Below are positions 43,454 to 51,736 of a DNA stretch of 64,000 nt, in pieces (within the stretch, counting starts at the first letter, position 1; each line of letters begins with the position of its first letter). Both the position numbers and the translations under genes were made by a program. A model generated the notes under the pieces. The model was given only the letters and a program-made list of their open reading frames with translations. It did not search any database and had not been told where the DNA came from. The stretch comes from Candidatus Magnetocorallium paracelense. Its GTDB lineage: Bacteria; Nitrospirota; Thermodesulfovibrionia; Thermodesulfovibrionales; Magnetobacteriaceae. The stretch is from positions 1 through 64,000 of the forward strand of contig JAREWP010000086.1 in assembly GCA_029001845.1 (NCBI GenBank). The letters run 5' to 3'.

Positions 43454-43839
43454 GGTGTATCGGACATAAAATGCTGAAAAGAGAAGAAAAAACGTAACTA
43501 CTCAGGTGGCTGGACTGAAGGCCGAAGACTGTCAGGTTAAAACATGTGTATTGGTAAATATTTACGCCTTTTCATCGGTCGACGAATCATTATTTTTAGT
43601 TTTTTACTACAGCCTTTAGTCTTCAGCCTAAAAACCTAAGTAATTACAAAACATTATCACATAGGATGCGGGAATGTAAATACCATTGGTCCGGTTATTG
43701 CCAAGAGGTTTTCGGATGTCCATCTATCTGCCGGAGTAATAACAAAGAGTGTAAAATCATTGTAAATATGGTATCATTATATGTTCAAGAGGGGTTATCT
43801 TTTATGGAATTATCCAACAATCTAAGAAAAGGAGGAACT
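43454..43839. repeat. intergenic with dispersed repeat family C, copy 4
   Basis: The repeat runs 43495-43645: gtaactactcaggtggctgg, ggttaaaacatgtgtattgg, and the complementary end ttagtcttcagcctaaaaac. Divergent promoters for bioF (minus) and the DUF4139 gene (plus) must lie around it; none stands out. Confidence 0.55.
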
Positions 43840-45261
43840 ATGGCAATAAAAATTTACTTATTTCTGGTTTTCATTTTTCTGCAAGCTGTATCTGTCCGGG
43901 CTGAAGAAGTCACTATTAAAAGCACTTCATCGGATCGAACAAACATGGAAGTAACAATTTACAACAATAATTTAGGACTTATAAAGGATACTCGAAATAT
44001 CCGTCTTCCAAAGGGCTTGGGCCAACTGCGATTCATGGATGTCGCCTCCCATATCAAACCGGTTACAGTGCATGTAAAATCCGTAAACAATCCCGATGCC
44101 CTTACCATTCTTGAACAAAACTATGAGTACGATTTGATTAACGAAAAAAAGCTTCTCGACAAATATGTAGGAAAAAAAATCAAGATTATCGATCGGAACC
44201 GATTTCAGGACAAAAAAGAGGAGCTGGAAGCCCTGTTGGTAAGCAATAATAATGGCCAGGTCTATAAGATAAACGATGAAATCTATCTGGGACATTCCGG
44301 GCATAAAATTCTGCCTGAAATACCGGAAAACCTAATTGCCAAACCAACTCTGATGTGGCTTTATGAAAACAAATCCGACAAAAAGCACCACTTGCAAACC
44401 TCCTATCTCACTACCAACATCTATTGGAAAGCCGATTATATAGTGGTACTGAATAAAGACGACAGTGAGGCGGATATTTCCGGATGGGTGTCCATAGATA
44501 ATAAAAGCGGAGTTACATATAACAATGCAAGACTCAAACTTGTGGCAGGTAAAACAAATACCATAGCGCAGAGGCCACCCTTACGAGCGATGAAAGGGAT
44601 GATGCAGGCAGAAGCAGCAGCGCCGTATTTTGAAGAGAAGGAATTTTTCGAATACCATATCTACGATTTGCAGAGAAAAACAACAATTAAGGACAATCAA
44701 AGCAAGCAAATAAACCTTTTGGAAGCACATAGCGTAAAAATAGAAAAAGAGTTCATAACACACAGCGCCGGCTCCCGCTTCACAAGAAGACATAATGAGA
44801 GTGAAAGGAGCCAACCTGTGGATGTGTACATCGCTTTTTCCAATTCCAAAGACAATAACCTCGGTTCTCCACTGCCTGAAGGGATAATGCGGCTTTATAA
44901 AAAAGACAGCGACGAAAGTCTTCAATTTATCGGAGAGGACAGAGTAGAACATACACCGACAGATGAAGAGGTGAAACTAAAAACAGGCCTGGCCTTTGAC
45001 GTAAAAGCCGTACGCACTCAAAAAGAGTACAAAAAAATAACTTCCGGACTCTTTGAAACAGCATGGGAGATAGAGATAAGAAACCACAAAAAGGAGAATA
45101 TAACTGTCACGGTTATAGAATCATTGCAGGGCGATTGGGAAGTACTCAACAGCAGCCATCCTTATGGCAAAACAGATGCCTTTACCATCCGATTCATTAT
45201 TGAAGTTCCGGAGAAGGGAAAAGCAATGGTGGCGTATCAGGTGAAAACCGACCTGAGGTAA
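43840..45261 (+). CDS. exported DUF4139-type protein
   Basis: 473 residues from ATG 43840, which has a strong site (aaaggaggaact) and a clean signal peptide (MAIKIYLFLVFIFLQAVSVRAEE). The frame runs 58 codons further upstream without support. Beta-rich body with YNNNLGLIKDTRNIRLPKG, WLYENKSDKKHHLQTSYLTT and NIYWKADYIV, and the late IEIRNHKKENITVTV. I read it as the DUF4139 family, of unknown function in the envelope. The downstream permease may share its transcript (65 bp gap). Confidence 0.78.
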   Translation: MAIKIYLFLVFIFLQAVSVRAEEVTIKSTSSDRTNMEVTIYNNNLGLIKDTRNIRLPKGLGQLRFMDVASHIKPVTVHVKSVNNPDALTILEQNYEYDLINEKKLLDKYVGKKIKIIDRNRFQDKKEELEALLVSNNNGQVYKINDEIYLGHSGHKILPEIPENLIAKPTLMWLYENKSDKKHHLQTSYLTTNIYWKADYIVVLNKDDSEADISGWVSIDNKSGVTYNNARLKLVAGKTNTIAQRPPLRAMKGMMQAEAAAPYFEEKEFFEYHIYDLQRKTTIKDNQSKQINLLEAHSVKIEKEFITHSAGSRFTRRHNESERSQPVDVYIAFSNSKDNNLGSPLPEGIMRLYKKDSDESLQFIGEDRVEHTPTDEEVKLKTGLAFDVKAVRTQKEYKKITSGLFETAWEIEIRNHKKENITVTVIESLQGDWEVLNSSHPYGKTDAFTIRFIIEVPEKGKAMVAYQVKTDLR

Positions 45262-45326
45262 GAGAAAAGTCGCTGTTGAAGCAGCTTAACTTGAGATCAA
45301 CACATAAACAGTGGAACAAAGCGACA

Positions 45327-46160
45327 ATGTCAATAAAAAAACTTACAGGAAAAATACTGTTTTATCTCTTGGCTCTGGCAATACTCGTATATTCGCTCTT
45401 TCCCTTTTATTACTCTGTTGTCTCCTCCCTGAAAAGCAGCGCGGCTCTTTTTGATGTCACCTATTTCCCTTTTAATCCTGACTTTGGAAACTATAAGACC
45501 ATATTCAGGGACCAACCTTTTGGAAGAAATATTGTAAACTCCCTTATAGTCTCTTCGGCAGTCGTTATTCTCTCTCTCTTTCTTAGCACGACAGCGGCCT
45601 ATGCCTTGGGCCGTATAAAGTTCAGAGGTCGGAAGCTTCTCCTCTTTTCTATTCTTGGTGCTTCCATGTTTCCACAGGTCGCTGTTTTATCGGGAATGTT
45701 CGAAGTTATTAGATTCCTCGGTCTTTACAACAATCCCTTTGGCCTGATTTTTTCTTATATGGTTATAACCTTGCCTTTTACGGTATGGGTGCTCACGACA
45801 TTCATGGGGGAAGTCCCTGTTGAGCTTGAAGAAGCAGCAATTATAGACGGCGCGACACCTTTGCAGATTATTACAAAGGTGTTTATGCCGCTCCTTGGTC
45901 CCGCCTTTGTTGCTACAGGAATTCTGGCCTTTATTGCAGCATGGAACGAGTTCCTTTTTGCCCTCACCTTTACTCTCACAAACGAACAATGTACGGTGCC
46001 TGTGGCTATAGCACTCCTTTCCGGGTCAAGTTCCTATGAACTTCCATGGGGCAACATCATGGCTGCATCGGTAATCGTAACCATTCCGTTAATATTATTG
46101 GTTCTGTTCTTTCAACGCAGAATTGTAGCAGGATTGACTGCCGGATCGATTAAAATGTGA
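45327..46160 (+). CDS. sugar ABC transporter permease (MalG-like)
   Basis: 277 residues, six membrane helices. The ATPase-contact EAA loop is complete: ELEEAAIIDGATPLQIITKV. N-terminal FPFYYSVVSSLKSSAAL and the C-terminal RRIVAGLTAGSIK are typical of CUT1-family inner-membrane permeases. The matching ATPase is encoded at 47.98 kb. No binding protein or second permease (MalF) lies here. An extra TTG start at 45276 falls in repeat D, so I prefer 45327. Confidence 0.9.
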   Translation: MSIKKLTGKILFYLLALAILVYSLFPFYYSVVSSLKSSAALFDVTYFPFNPDFGNYKTIFRDQPFGRNIVNSLIVSSAVVILSLFLSTTAAYALGRIKFRGRKLLLFSILGASMFPQVAVLSGMFEVIRFLGLYNNPFGLIFSYMVITLPFTVWVLTTFMGEVPVELEEAAIIDGATPLQIITKVFMPLLGPAFVATGILAFIAAWNEFLFALTFTLTNEQCTVPVAIALLSGSSSYELPWGNIMAASVIVTIPLILLVLFFQRRIVAGLTAGSIKM

Positions 46161-46463
46161 GAGATCAAGCAATCAGGCCCCTAAGGAACTTACATCGACA
46201 ATTTTTTATCGATCTTTCATATATAAAATAAAGCAAAGGTTTTTAAAATACAACAGCGCAAAGAAAACGTCAGCATCAATAATTATTAATTGACAATCTT
46301 TATATCGTCAATCGTCAATTATAATAGTCGCTTATAAATGAAATTGTGTGCAAAATTTTATGCCTGTTGCCTTGTGCCCTAAAACTTCTTTAATGACTGC
46401 TTGCCGGGTCAGGATAGTACGTACTGTTATTGCACCATTCCTCTTCTTAAGTTCTCATAATTT
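46161..46463. other. intergenic, AT-rich, nothing recognised
   Basis: Gap of about 300 bp between the permease and the DUF4143 gene. It includes an inverted pair aattgacaatctttat / cgtcaattataat around 46290-46325. No gene found. Confidence 0.4.
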
Positions 46464-46500
46464 GATATAAAATATATCACGCTATGATATAATATATATC
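46464..46500 (+). promoter_or_regulatory. tandem inverted-repeat operator with extended -10 promoter
   Basis: Two copies of GATATA-N3-TATATC, at 46464-46478 and 46486-46500, start 22 bp apart (two helical turns). The second overlaps a TGaTATAAT extended -10 (46485-46493). Transcription would start near 46500, only three bases before the ATG, so the message is predicted to be leaderless; indeed no Shine-Dalgarno sequence is present. Confidence 0.7.
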
Positions 46501-46502
46501 AT

Positions 46503-47735
46503 ATGACAAACCTCCATACATATAAACCGCGCCTGCTTACCGAAAGATTAAGGGACGCAATCGAATTCTCTCCTGTTGTCGTACTATCAGGCGCAAGACA
46601 GACGGGGAAGAGCACTCTTCTTAAAATGGAGGAACCATTCAATCAATGGCATTATATAAGTTTTGATGACCTCGACATGCTGGCTCTTGCCAGGGAAAAC
46701 CCTGAAGAGATCATAAATATTTCTGACAGACTCATTATCGATGAAGCACAGAGATCTCCTGATTTTGTACATGCCGTAAAGGTTGCGGTAGATCAAGACA
46801 GGTCCAAAAGAATCATATTGTCCGGGTCCGCTAATATTCTGTTAATGAAAAGAGTTTCCGAGAGCCTTGCTGGAAGGGCGATTTATCTTAATCTCATGCC
46901 TTTTTCTCTGAATGAATTAATGGAAGTCGATAATGACTGGATTACATTTTTCTTGAAAAATAAGAAAATACCGGACAGCGTAAAGGTTGTCAATGAAAAA
47001 GTTGTTTCATTATCAGCGATTCTTTTCAGGGGGTTTATGCCTGAAGTCAGTTTTATGAAAAAGGAGAGACACATCTCCATGTGGTGGGAGGGATATGTGA
47101 AAACATATTTGGAGAGAGATGTCAGAGACATTGCCAACATATCGTTTCTTCCTGATTTTCGTACCATAATGGAACTTCTGGCTGATAGAACGGCTCATAT
47201 CCTGAAACAAAGTGAAGTTGCAAGAGACGCCTCTTTGTCTCAGGCTACACTTGGCAGATACATTAATATATTGGAAGCTACAAATCTGTTTATTAAGCTC
47301 AGACCATATTCAAAAAATATATCAAAGAGATTGATTAAGTCGCCTAAAGGTTTTTTTGTCGATCCAGGTCTGATTGTCTCGCTGACAGGCCATACGTCTT
47401 CGAAATCGGTTCAAAGGCATATGGAATCAAGATTATTGGAGTCATTTATTCTATTAAATCTTATAGTACATTCCTCTGCTAAGGGGGGAACAATCTATTA
47501 CTTCAGGACTCAGGGAGGCAAGGAGAGAGAAATCGACTTTATTTTTGAAAGGGAAAACAGGTTAATCCCTATTGAAGTAAAGCTTACGGACCATATTTCA
47601 GTAAGAGATATCAAAAATATACTCTATTTTAAAGATATATCGGACCGCTATATCGGAGGGCTTGTAATCTATGCAGGAAATGAAATAAAGCAGCTTTCAA
47701 CCGATATTTATGCAATTCCATGGCAGCTGATGTGA
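46503..47735 (+). CDS. AAA ATPase with DUF4143
   Basis: 410 residues. N-terminal ATPase: Walker A GARQTGKSTLL, RLIIDEAQR (Walker B), ILSGSANILLM (sensor 1). The second half is DUF4143: SQATLGRYINILEATNLFIKL then FFVDPGLIVSLTG, and a nuclease-like C-terminus (EREIDFIFERENRLIPIEVK), with D and ExK resembling the PD-(D/E)xK active site. A widespread accessory family of unknown role. Self-regulation through the tandem operator at its start is likely. Confidence 0.88.
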   Translation: MTNLHTYKPRLLTERLRDAIEFSPVVVLSGARQTGKSTLLKMEEPFNQWHYISFDDLDMLALARENPEEIINISDRLIIDEAQRSPDFVHAVKVAVDQDRSKRIILSGSANILLMKRVSESLAGRAIYLNLMPFSLNELMEVDNDWITFFLKNKKIPDSVKVVNEKVVSLSAILFRGFMPEVSFMKKERHISMWWEGYVKTYLERDVRDIANISFLPDFRTIMELLADRTAHILKQSEVARDASLSQATLGRYINILEATNLFIKLRPYSKNISKRLIKSPKGFFVDPGLIVSLTGHTSSKSVQRHMESRLLESFILLNLIVHSSAKGGTIYYFRTQGGKEREIDFIFERENRLIPIEVKLTDHISVRDIKNILYFKDISDRYIGGLVIYAGNEIKQLSTDIYAIPWQLM

Positions 47736-47745
47736 GTTGGAGGAC

Positions 47746-47878
47746 AATACTATTAACTTAAGGGGTGAAGCACCTTCCGACGGAAGCGGGTCATGTTTGA
47801 GAAGGTGCAGCGAAGCGGAGCCTTTGAGTTTAGCCGCTGAAGGCGGAAAGTGTTTTGCTCCTTAAGTTAATGACATTG
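47746..47878. repeat. palindromic repeat family A, copy 5
   Basis: Full-length copy: ctattaacttaaggggtgaa to ccttaagttaatgacattg. It lies between the DUF4143 gene and the MalK-like gene, so the two transporter genes are separated by an accessory gene plus a repeat. Confidence 0.8.
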
Positions 47879-47979
47879 AGTTGAAGGAGGGGAAATGTTC
47901 CGCTACAAATACAATGGGAGGCTTAATTTTTTTGATTTACAACGCAGGGGCAACCCTGTGCATATGTTTCGGTTTCATT

Positions 47980-49062
47980 ATGGCAAGTGTTATTCTCAGG
48001 GGTGTAAAGAAAAGCTTCCATAAAAGCCCTGTTATTAACGGCATCGACATCGAAATAGCCGATCGGGATTTCGTCGTTTTTATCGGGCCTTCGGGATGCG
48101 GAAAATCGACAATATTGAGGCTAATTGCCGGACTGGAGGAACCGACTGACGGGGATATCTTCATTAACAACAGACGCGTAAACGATCTGCCGCCGGCAAA
48201 AAGGGGTGTGGCAATGGTCTTTCAATCGTTCGCACTCTATCCCCATATGAGCGCCTACGAAAATATGGCCTTTGGCCTGAGGCTCTCAAAACAGAACAAC
48301 CTGACCATAAGGGAGAAGGTCTGTAAGGCAGCCGAAACTCTGGGCATCTCTCATCTCCTGGAGCGTAAGCCAAAGGAGCTTTCAGGGGGGCAACGCCAGA
48401 GAGTGGCGATAGGACGCGCCATTGTGCGAGAACCGGAGGTTTTTCTCTTTGACGAACCTCTCTCCAATCTCGACGCGGACCTTCGGGCGCGTATGCGAGT
48501 GGAAATCGCCGGATTGCACAAAGAGTTGAATACAACGATGATTTATGTTACACACGATCAGACAGAGGCCATGACAATGGCGGACAAAATAGCCTTGCTC
48601 TCGGAAGGTACAATACAGCAGTACGGCGCCCCCCTTGAATTATATGGCAACCCGGAAAATATTTTTGTCGCCGGATTCATAGGTTCGCCGAAAATGAATT
48701 TTATTGACGCCGAAATTGTGATGCTTACGGATAAAACCCCGGCTGTCTCACTGCCGGGAGATATTGTGTTTTCTTTGCCTGCAAAGTGTAGAGATGTCGC
48801 ACCAGGCGACAATATAACATTGGGCGTGCGCCCGGAACATGTGTTGCTTAACGGCAAAGGAGAAATACAACTTTCCGCCGAAATATATATAATAGAACGT
48901 CTCGGAGGGGAGAGCTATATTCATTTAATGCCGGATAACACAGATAATATATTCATCGTACGTGTCCATGGAGATACAAAGTTAAAGGCAGGGGAGAGAA
49001 CAGAGGTAAGTTTTTTAATTAAAAACTGCTCCCTGTTCAATAAAAGAGGTAAAAGGCTGTAA
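47980..49062 (+). CDS. ABC transporter ATPase (MalK/UgpC-like)
   Basis: 360 residues from ATG 47980. Walker A GPSGCGKST, Q loop FQSFALYPHMS, signature LSGGQRQRVAIGRAIV, Walker B VFLFDEPLSNLD, H loop VTHDQTEAMT, and a C-terminal TOBE region. Energises sugar-type CUT1 importers; it should pair with the MalG-like permease upstream. The frame continues upstream to 47881, but that part reads like repeat-derived sequence. The ATG at 47980 has no good ribosome binding site, so the start is less certain. Confidence 0.92.
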   Translation: MASVILRGVKKSFHKSPVINGIDIEIADRDFVVFIGPSGCGKSTILRLIAGLEEPTDGDIFINNRRVNDLPPAKRGVAMVFQSFALYPHMSAYENMAFGLRLSKQNNLTIREKVCKAAETLGISHLLERKPKELSGGQRQRVAIGRAIVREPEVFLFDEPLSNLDADLRARMRVEIAGLHKELNTTMIYVTHDQTEAMTMADKIALLSEGTIQQYGAPLELYGNPENIFVAGFIGSPKMNFIDAEIVMLTDKTPAVSLPGDIVFSLPAKCRDVAPGDNITLGVRPEHVLLNGKGEIQLSAEIYIIERLGGESYIHLMPDNTDNIFIVRVHGDTKLKAGERTEVSFLIKNCSLFNKRGKRL

Positions 49063-49182
49063 AAGGGCAGTAAGCTGACAGGTATCGGCTTTCCTTCCTG
49101 TTCAATCATAAGCTCACCCTGTAAAGTGAGTAAAGAATCTCCATGCTTATAGTTGATTGCGAATACCTGACGACTGAAGCCT

Positions 49183-49599
49183 CTATTCGCCCAATTCGTA
49201 GAGGTTGAACAATCCGTTGAGCACCAAATCGCCATAACTTACGATACCCAATACTTTTTCGTTTTCTATTACCGGTACAACGGAAAGGCCGAATTCGTTG
49301 AACAATCTGGCGCAATAGCGTACATCCATTTGAGGCGGCAGGCTTATCAAGGGCTTTGCCATTATCTCATATATATTCATCCGCTCGGGCGCTCGGTCCT
49401 TTGCCAGTACTCGATTGGCGATATCAGCCAACAAAACCATGCCGTATGCGTCATCGGCATTTCTTTTCTTCACTATAATAACGCTTGCGCCTGAATTACG
49501 CAAATTAAGGATCGCGTCCTTCACTGTCACCATACCGTCTAACTCGATAAAATTATTTTTCATGACATCTCTGGCGCGGATAATCTTTCTCTTATTCAT
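49183..49599 (-). CDS. CBS-pair domain protein
   Basis: 138 residues with two CBS motifs: ARDVMKNNFIELDGMVTVKDAI and IYEIMAKPLISLPPQMDVRY, the latter followed by NEFGLSVVPVIENEKVLG. CBS pairs bind adenosine nucleotides and gate other proteins. Its start overlaps the PII-like gene stop by 4 bp. Last gene of the DUF1538 operon. Confidence 0.88.
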   Translation of the reverse strand: MNKRKIIRARDVMKNNFIELDGMVTVKDAILNLRNSGASVIIVKKRNADDAYGMVLLADIANRVLAKDRAPERMNIYEIMAKPLISLPPQMDVRYCARLFNEFGLSVVPVIENEKVLGIVSYGDLVLNGLFNLYELGE

Positions 49600-49946
49600 A
49601 TTTGATCCTCCACCGTGCTGCTGAGTTGCTCGATCTGGTGTCCAACCCCCACAGCATCTTCGACATCTATCTGAAAAGCAATACCTGTACCCGGTTTCTC
49701 TTCGAATTCTCCCGCTCTGCCAATCTCTTCGAGAATATGTCTGCTCAGATGTTCCTCCGCCAATATCACCAGCATATCACGTTTTGCTTCCAGAGCAAGT
49801 CCTAAAAATGTTTTCGATCGGTTCAGTCCTTCACCTCTTGCATTGGTAATAACCGTCACACCTGTCGCGCCGGCTGCTCGAGCTGTTTCCATCACGACCT
49901 CTGTTTTGTGATCTTCAATAAAAACTACGATCATTTTAAAATGCAT
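49596..49946 (-). CDS. PII-like nitrogen-regulator fold protein
   Basis: 116 residues: KMIVVFIEDHKTEVVMETA, GVTVITNARGEG and the C-terminal GIAFQIDVEDAVGVGHQIE, all matching the small trimeric PII fold, without the T-loop tyrosine region of GlnB. PII-like proteins bind nucleotides and control neighbouring transporters. Encoded with DUF1538 membrane proteins and a CBS protein. Confidence 0.82.
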   Translation of the reverse strand: MHFKMIVVFIEDHKTEVVMETARAAGATGVTVITNARGEGLNRSKTFLGLALEAKRDMLVILAEEHLSRHILEEIGRAGEFEEKPGTGIAFQIDVEDAVGVGHQIEQLSSTVEDQI

Positions 49947-49978
49947 TACACACCCTCCTTGTTCCTAAATAAGCTTTC

Positions 49979-50045
49979 CGGTAATTACTCAGGCGGATAG
50001 ACTGAAAGTTAAAAACTTTCAGGTAAAACATACGTTATCACTCTA
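49979..50045. repeat. dispersed repeat family C, partial copy 5
   Basis: ggtaattactcaggcggata, gactgaaag, ttcaggtaaaacatacgtta. It lies between the PII-like gene and the DUF1538 gene in the same operon, so it is probably transcribed. Confidence 0.5.
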
Positions 50046-50059
50046 ACTATTTTATTGAC

Positions 50060-50911
50060 TTACACTGAATTCGTTTTTGGTTCCTCCTGAATATCTGAGT
50101 CCTTTGCTTTCTGACGTTGTTTTTTTTTCTTAGCCAGAAAAGTACGCGCCTCGGACAACTGCGCATAGGCCATCACTGACATTATCGGAAATAAACTTGC
50201 AAACGCTATCAGTCCGAATCCGTCGATAAGGGGACTCCGTCCCGGTACGGTCTCTGCAAGGCCCAGCCCCAAAGCAGCGACTAAAGGTACTGTTACTGTC
50301 GATGTGGTAACACCTCCGGAATCATAAGCCAGAGGTATGATTAACTTAGGTGCAACCCAGGTTTGAACAACGACAACGACATACCCTGCAATAATATAGT
50401 AATGTATCGGATGGCCCACTACGATACGATAACTGCCAAGGGCAATACCGATGGCTACACCCAGCGCCACGGCAATTCGCAATCCCCACACGCCTATCGC
50501 TCCGCCGGATACTTCATTGGCCTTGATAGCCACGGCAATTAATGAAGGCTCGGCAATCGTAGTACTCAGACCAATCATAAATGCAAAGAGGTATACCCAG
50601 CCGTAATCTCTCCAATCCGTTACTTGAGCAATATCGATGCTTTCCGTCGAAGCATCGGCTCCGACAATAAACAGAGGGTCGGTCAACTGTTCGGCCATTA
50701 AACGGCCAATAGGAAAGAGACACTTCTCCAGGCCCAACAAAAACAGCGACAAACCAAGAATAACATATATAAAACCGATTACCGTTCGCTGAAAATTCGG
50801 AATCGGTTTACGGATCACTGCAAATTGAAAGCCGAAGATGATTGCCACAATTGGCAATACATCGGTAATCGTTTCCATGGTTGTTGCAAAGATTTCGGAT
50901 ATCAATGTCAT
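50060..50911 (-). CDS. DUF1538 membrane protein, second of two
   Basis: 283 residues, about seven to eight membrane helices. Repeated-looking motifs: [37 protein letters not shown], and [20 protein letters not shown] with [15 protein letters not shown] predicted transporter family whose substrate is unknown. It overlaps the next gene by 4 bp (ATGA). Cytoplasmic tail is lysine/glutamine rich. Pairing with a PII-like protein suggests nucleotide- or metabolite-gated transport. Confidence 0.85.
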   Translation of the reverse strand: MTLISEIFATTMETITDVLPIVAIIFGFQFAVIRKPIPNFQRTVIGFIYVILGLSLFLLGLEKCLFPIGRLMAEQLTDPLFIVGADASTESIDIAQVTDWRDYGWVYLFAFMIGLSTTIAEPSLIAVAIKANEVSGGAIGVWGLRIAVALGVAIGIALGSYRIVVGHPIHYYIIAGYVVVVVQTWVAPKLIIPLAYDSGGVTTSTVTVPLVAALGLGLAETVPGRSPLIDGFGLIAFASLFPIMSVMAYAQLSEARTFLAKKKKQRQKAKDSDIQEEPKTNSV

Positions 50912-51645
50912 CTGATCACCATGCCGTAAGCCATTACAAAGATCATAGGAGTCAGGGACGCGAAGGCTATCAGGCCAAAACCGTCAACCATGGGATTACG
51001 TCCCTTTATCGAAGAGGCCAGACCGACACCAAGGGCCGTTACCAAAGGAACGGTTATGGTGGAAGTCGTTACACCGCCGGAATCATAGGCAATGCCGATG
51101 ATTTCTTTTGGAGCGAAGATGGTCATTATCACAACGACTATATAACCGAAGATAATCAGATAGTGTATGGGCCACCCCTTTAAGATACGTATTACGCCCA
51201 GCACAATAGCCAGACCTACCGAAAGTGCAACTGTCAGCCGTAAACCATTGGCATAACTCTCCATGGCAGAATCCGTACTCTCTATCATATTACCTTCTGC
51301 CGCAACTTTTGCGGCTTCCTTGGCTACGGCGATCAATGCAGGCTCTGCGACAGTCGTACCAAAACCCAGTGCAAAGGCAAAAACCAACAGCCAGGATAAA
51401 CTTCCCTTTCGTGCAAAGGCGTGGGCCATCGATTCGCCAATAGGGAATAATCCCTGTTCAAGTCCGTAAATAAAAAAAGTCAGGCCTAAAAGAACAAACA
51501 GCACACCCGTTAAAAGCTGAAGAATATTATCCAAAGGCTGTCTCAAAACGACAAACTGGAAAAACAGCACAACCGCTAAAATGGGCGACAAATCTCTCAA
51601 ACCGCCGGTCATTGATTTGAGCAGTTTTTTTAAAGTTCTAATCAA
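50908..51645 (-). CDS. DUF1538 membrane protein, first of two
   Basis: 245 residues. The same family motifs: [58 protein letters not shown] and [14 protein letters not shown]. The two copies are homologous along their length and overlap by 4 bp, so they probably form a heterodimer. No substrate can be deduced. Confidence 0.85.
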   Translation of the reverse strand: MIRTLKKLLKSMTGGLRDLSPILAVVLFFQFVVLRQPLDNILQLLTGVLFVLLGLTFFIYGLEQGLFPIGESMAHAFARKGSLSWLLVFAFALGFGTTVAEPALIAVAKEAAKVAAEGNMIESTDSAMESYANGLRLTVALSVGLAIVLGVIRILKGWPIHYLIIFGYIVVVIMTIFAPKEIIGIAYDSGGVTTSTITVPLVTALGVGLASSIKGRNPMVDGFGLIAFASLTPMIFVMAYGMVIR

Positions 51646-51662
51646 ATGGATTTCCCTTCAAT

Positions 51663-51715
51663 AATCAATGTCATTAACTTAAGGTGCTTTGCTCCTTAAG
51701 TTAATGACATTGATT
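51663..51715. repeat. internally deleted family A repeat with 22-bp perfect arms
   Basis: Arms 51663-51684 and 51694-51715 are exact complements around tgctttgct. The centre matches the right-hand end of the full element, so this is the left end joined to the right end with the middle lost. Confidence 0.85.
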
Positions 51716-51736
51716 CTATAATAGTATCAGAATTGA

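Noticed and set aside
47895-48023. Small 42-codon ORF with a good ribosome binding site before the MalK-like gene
   Set aside because: Its sequence looks like translated repeat-type DNA and it overlaps the MalK start in another frame; could be leader noise.
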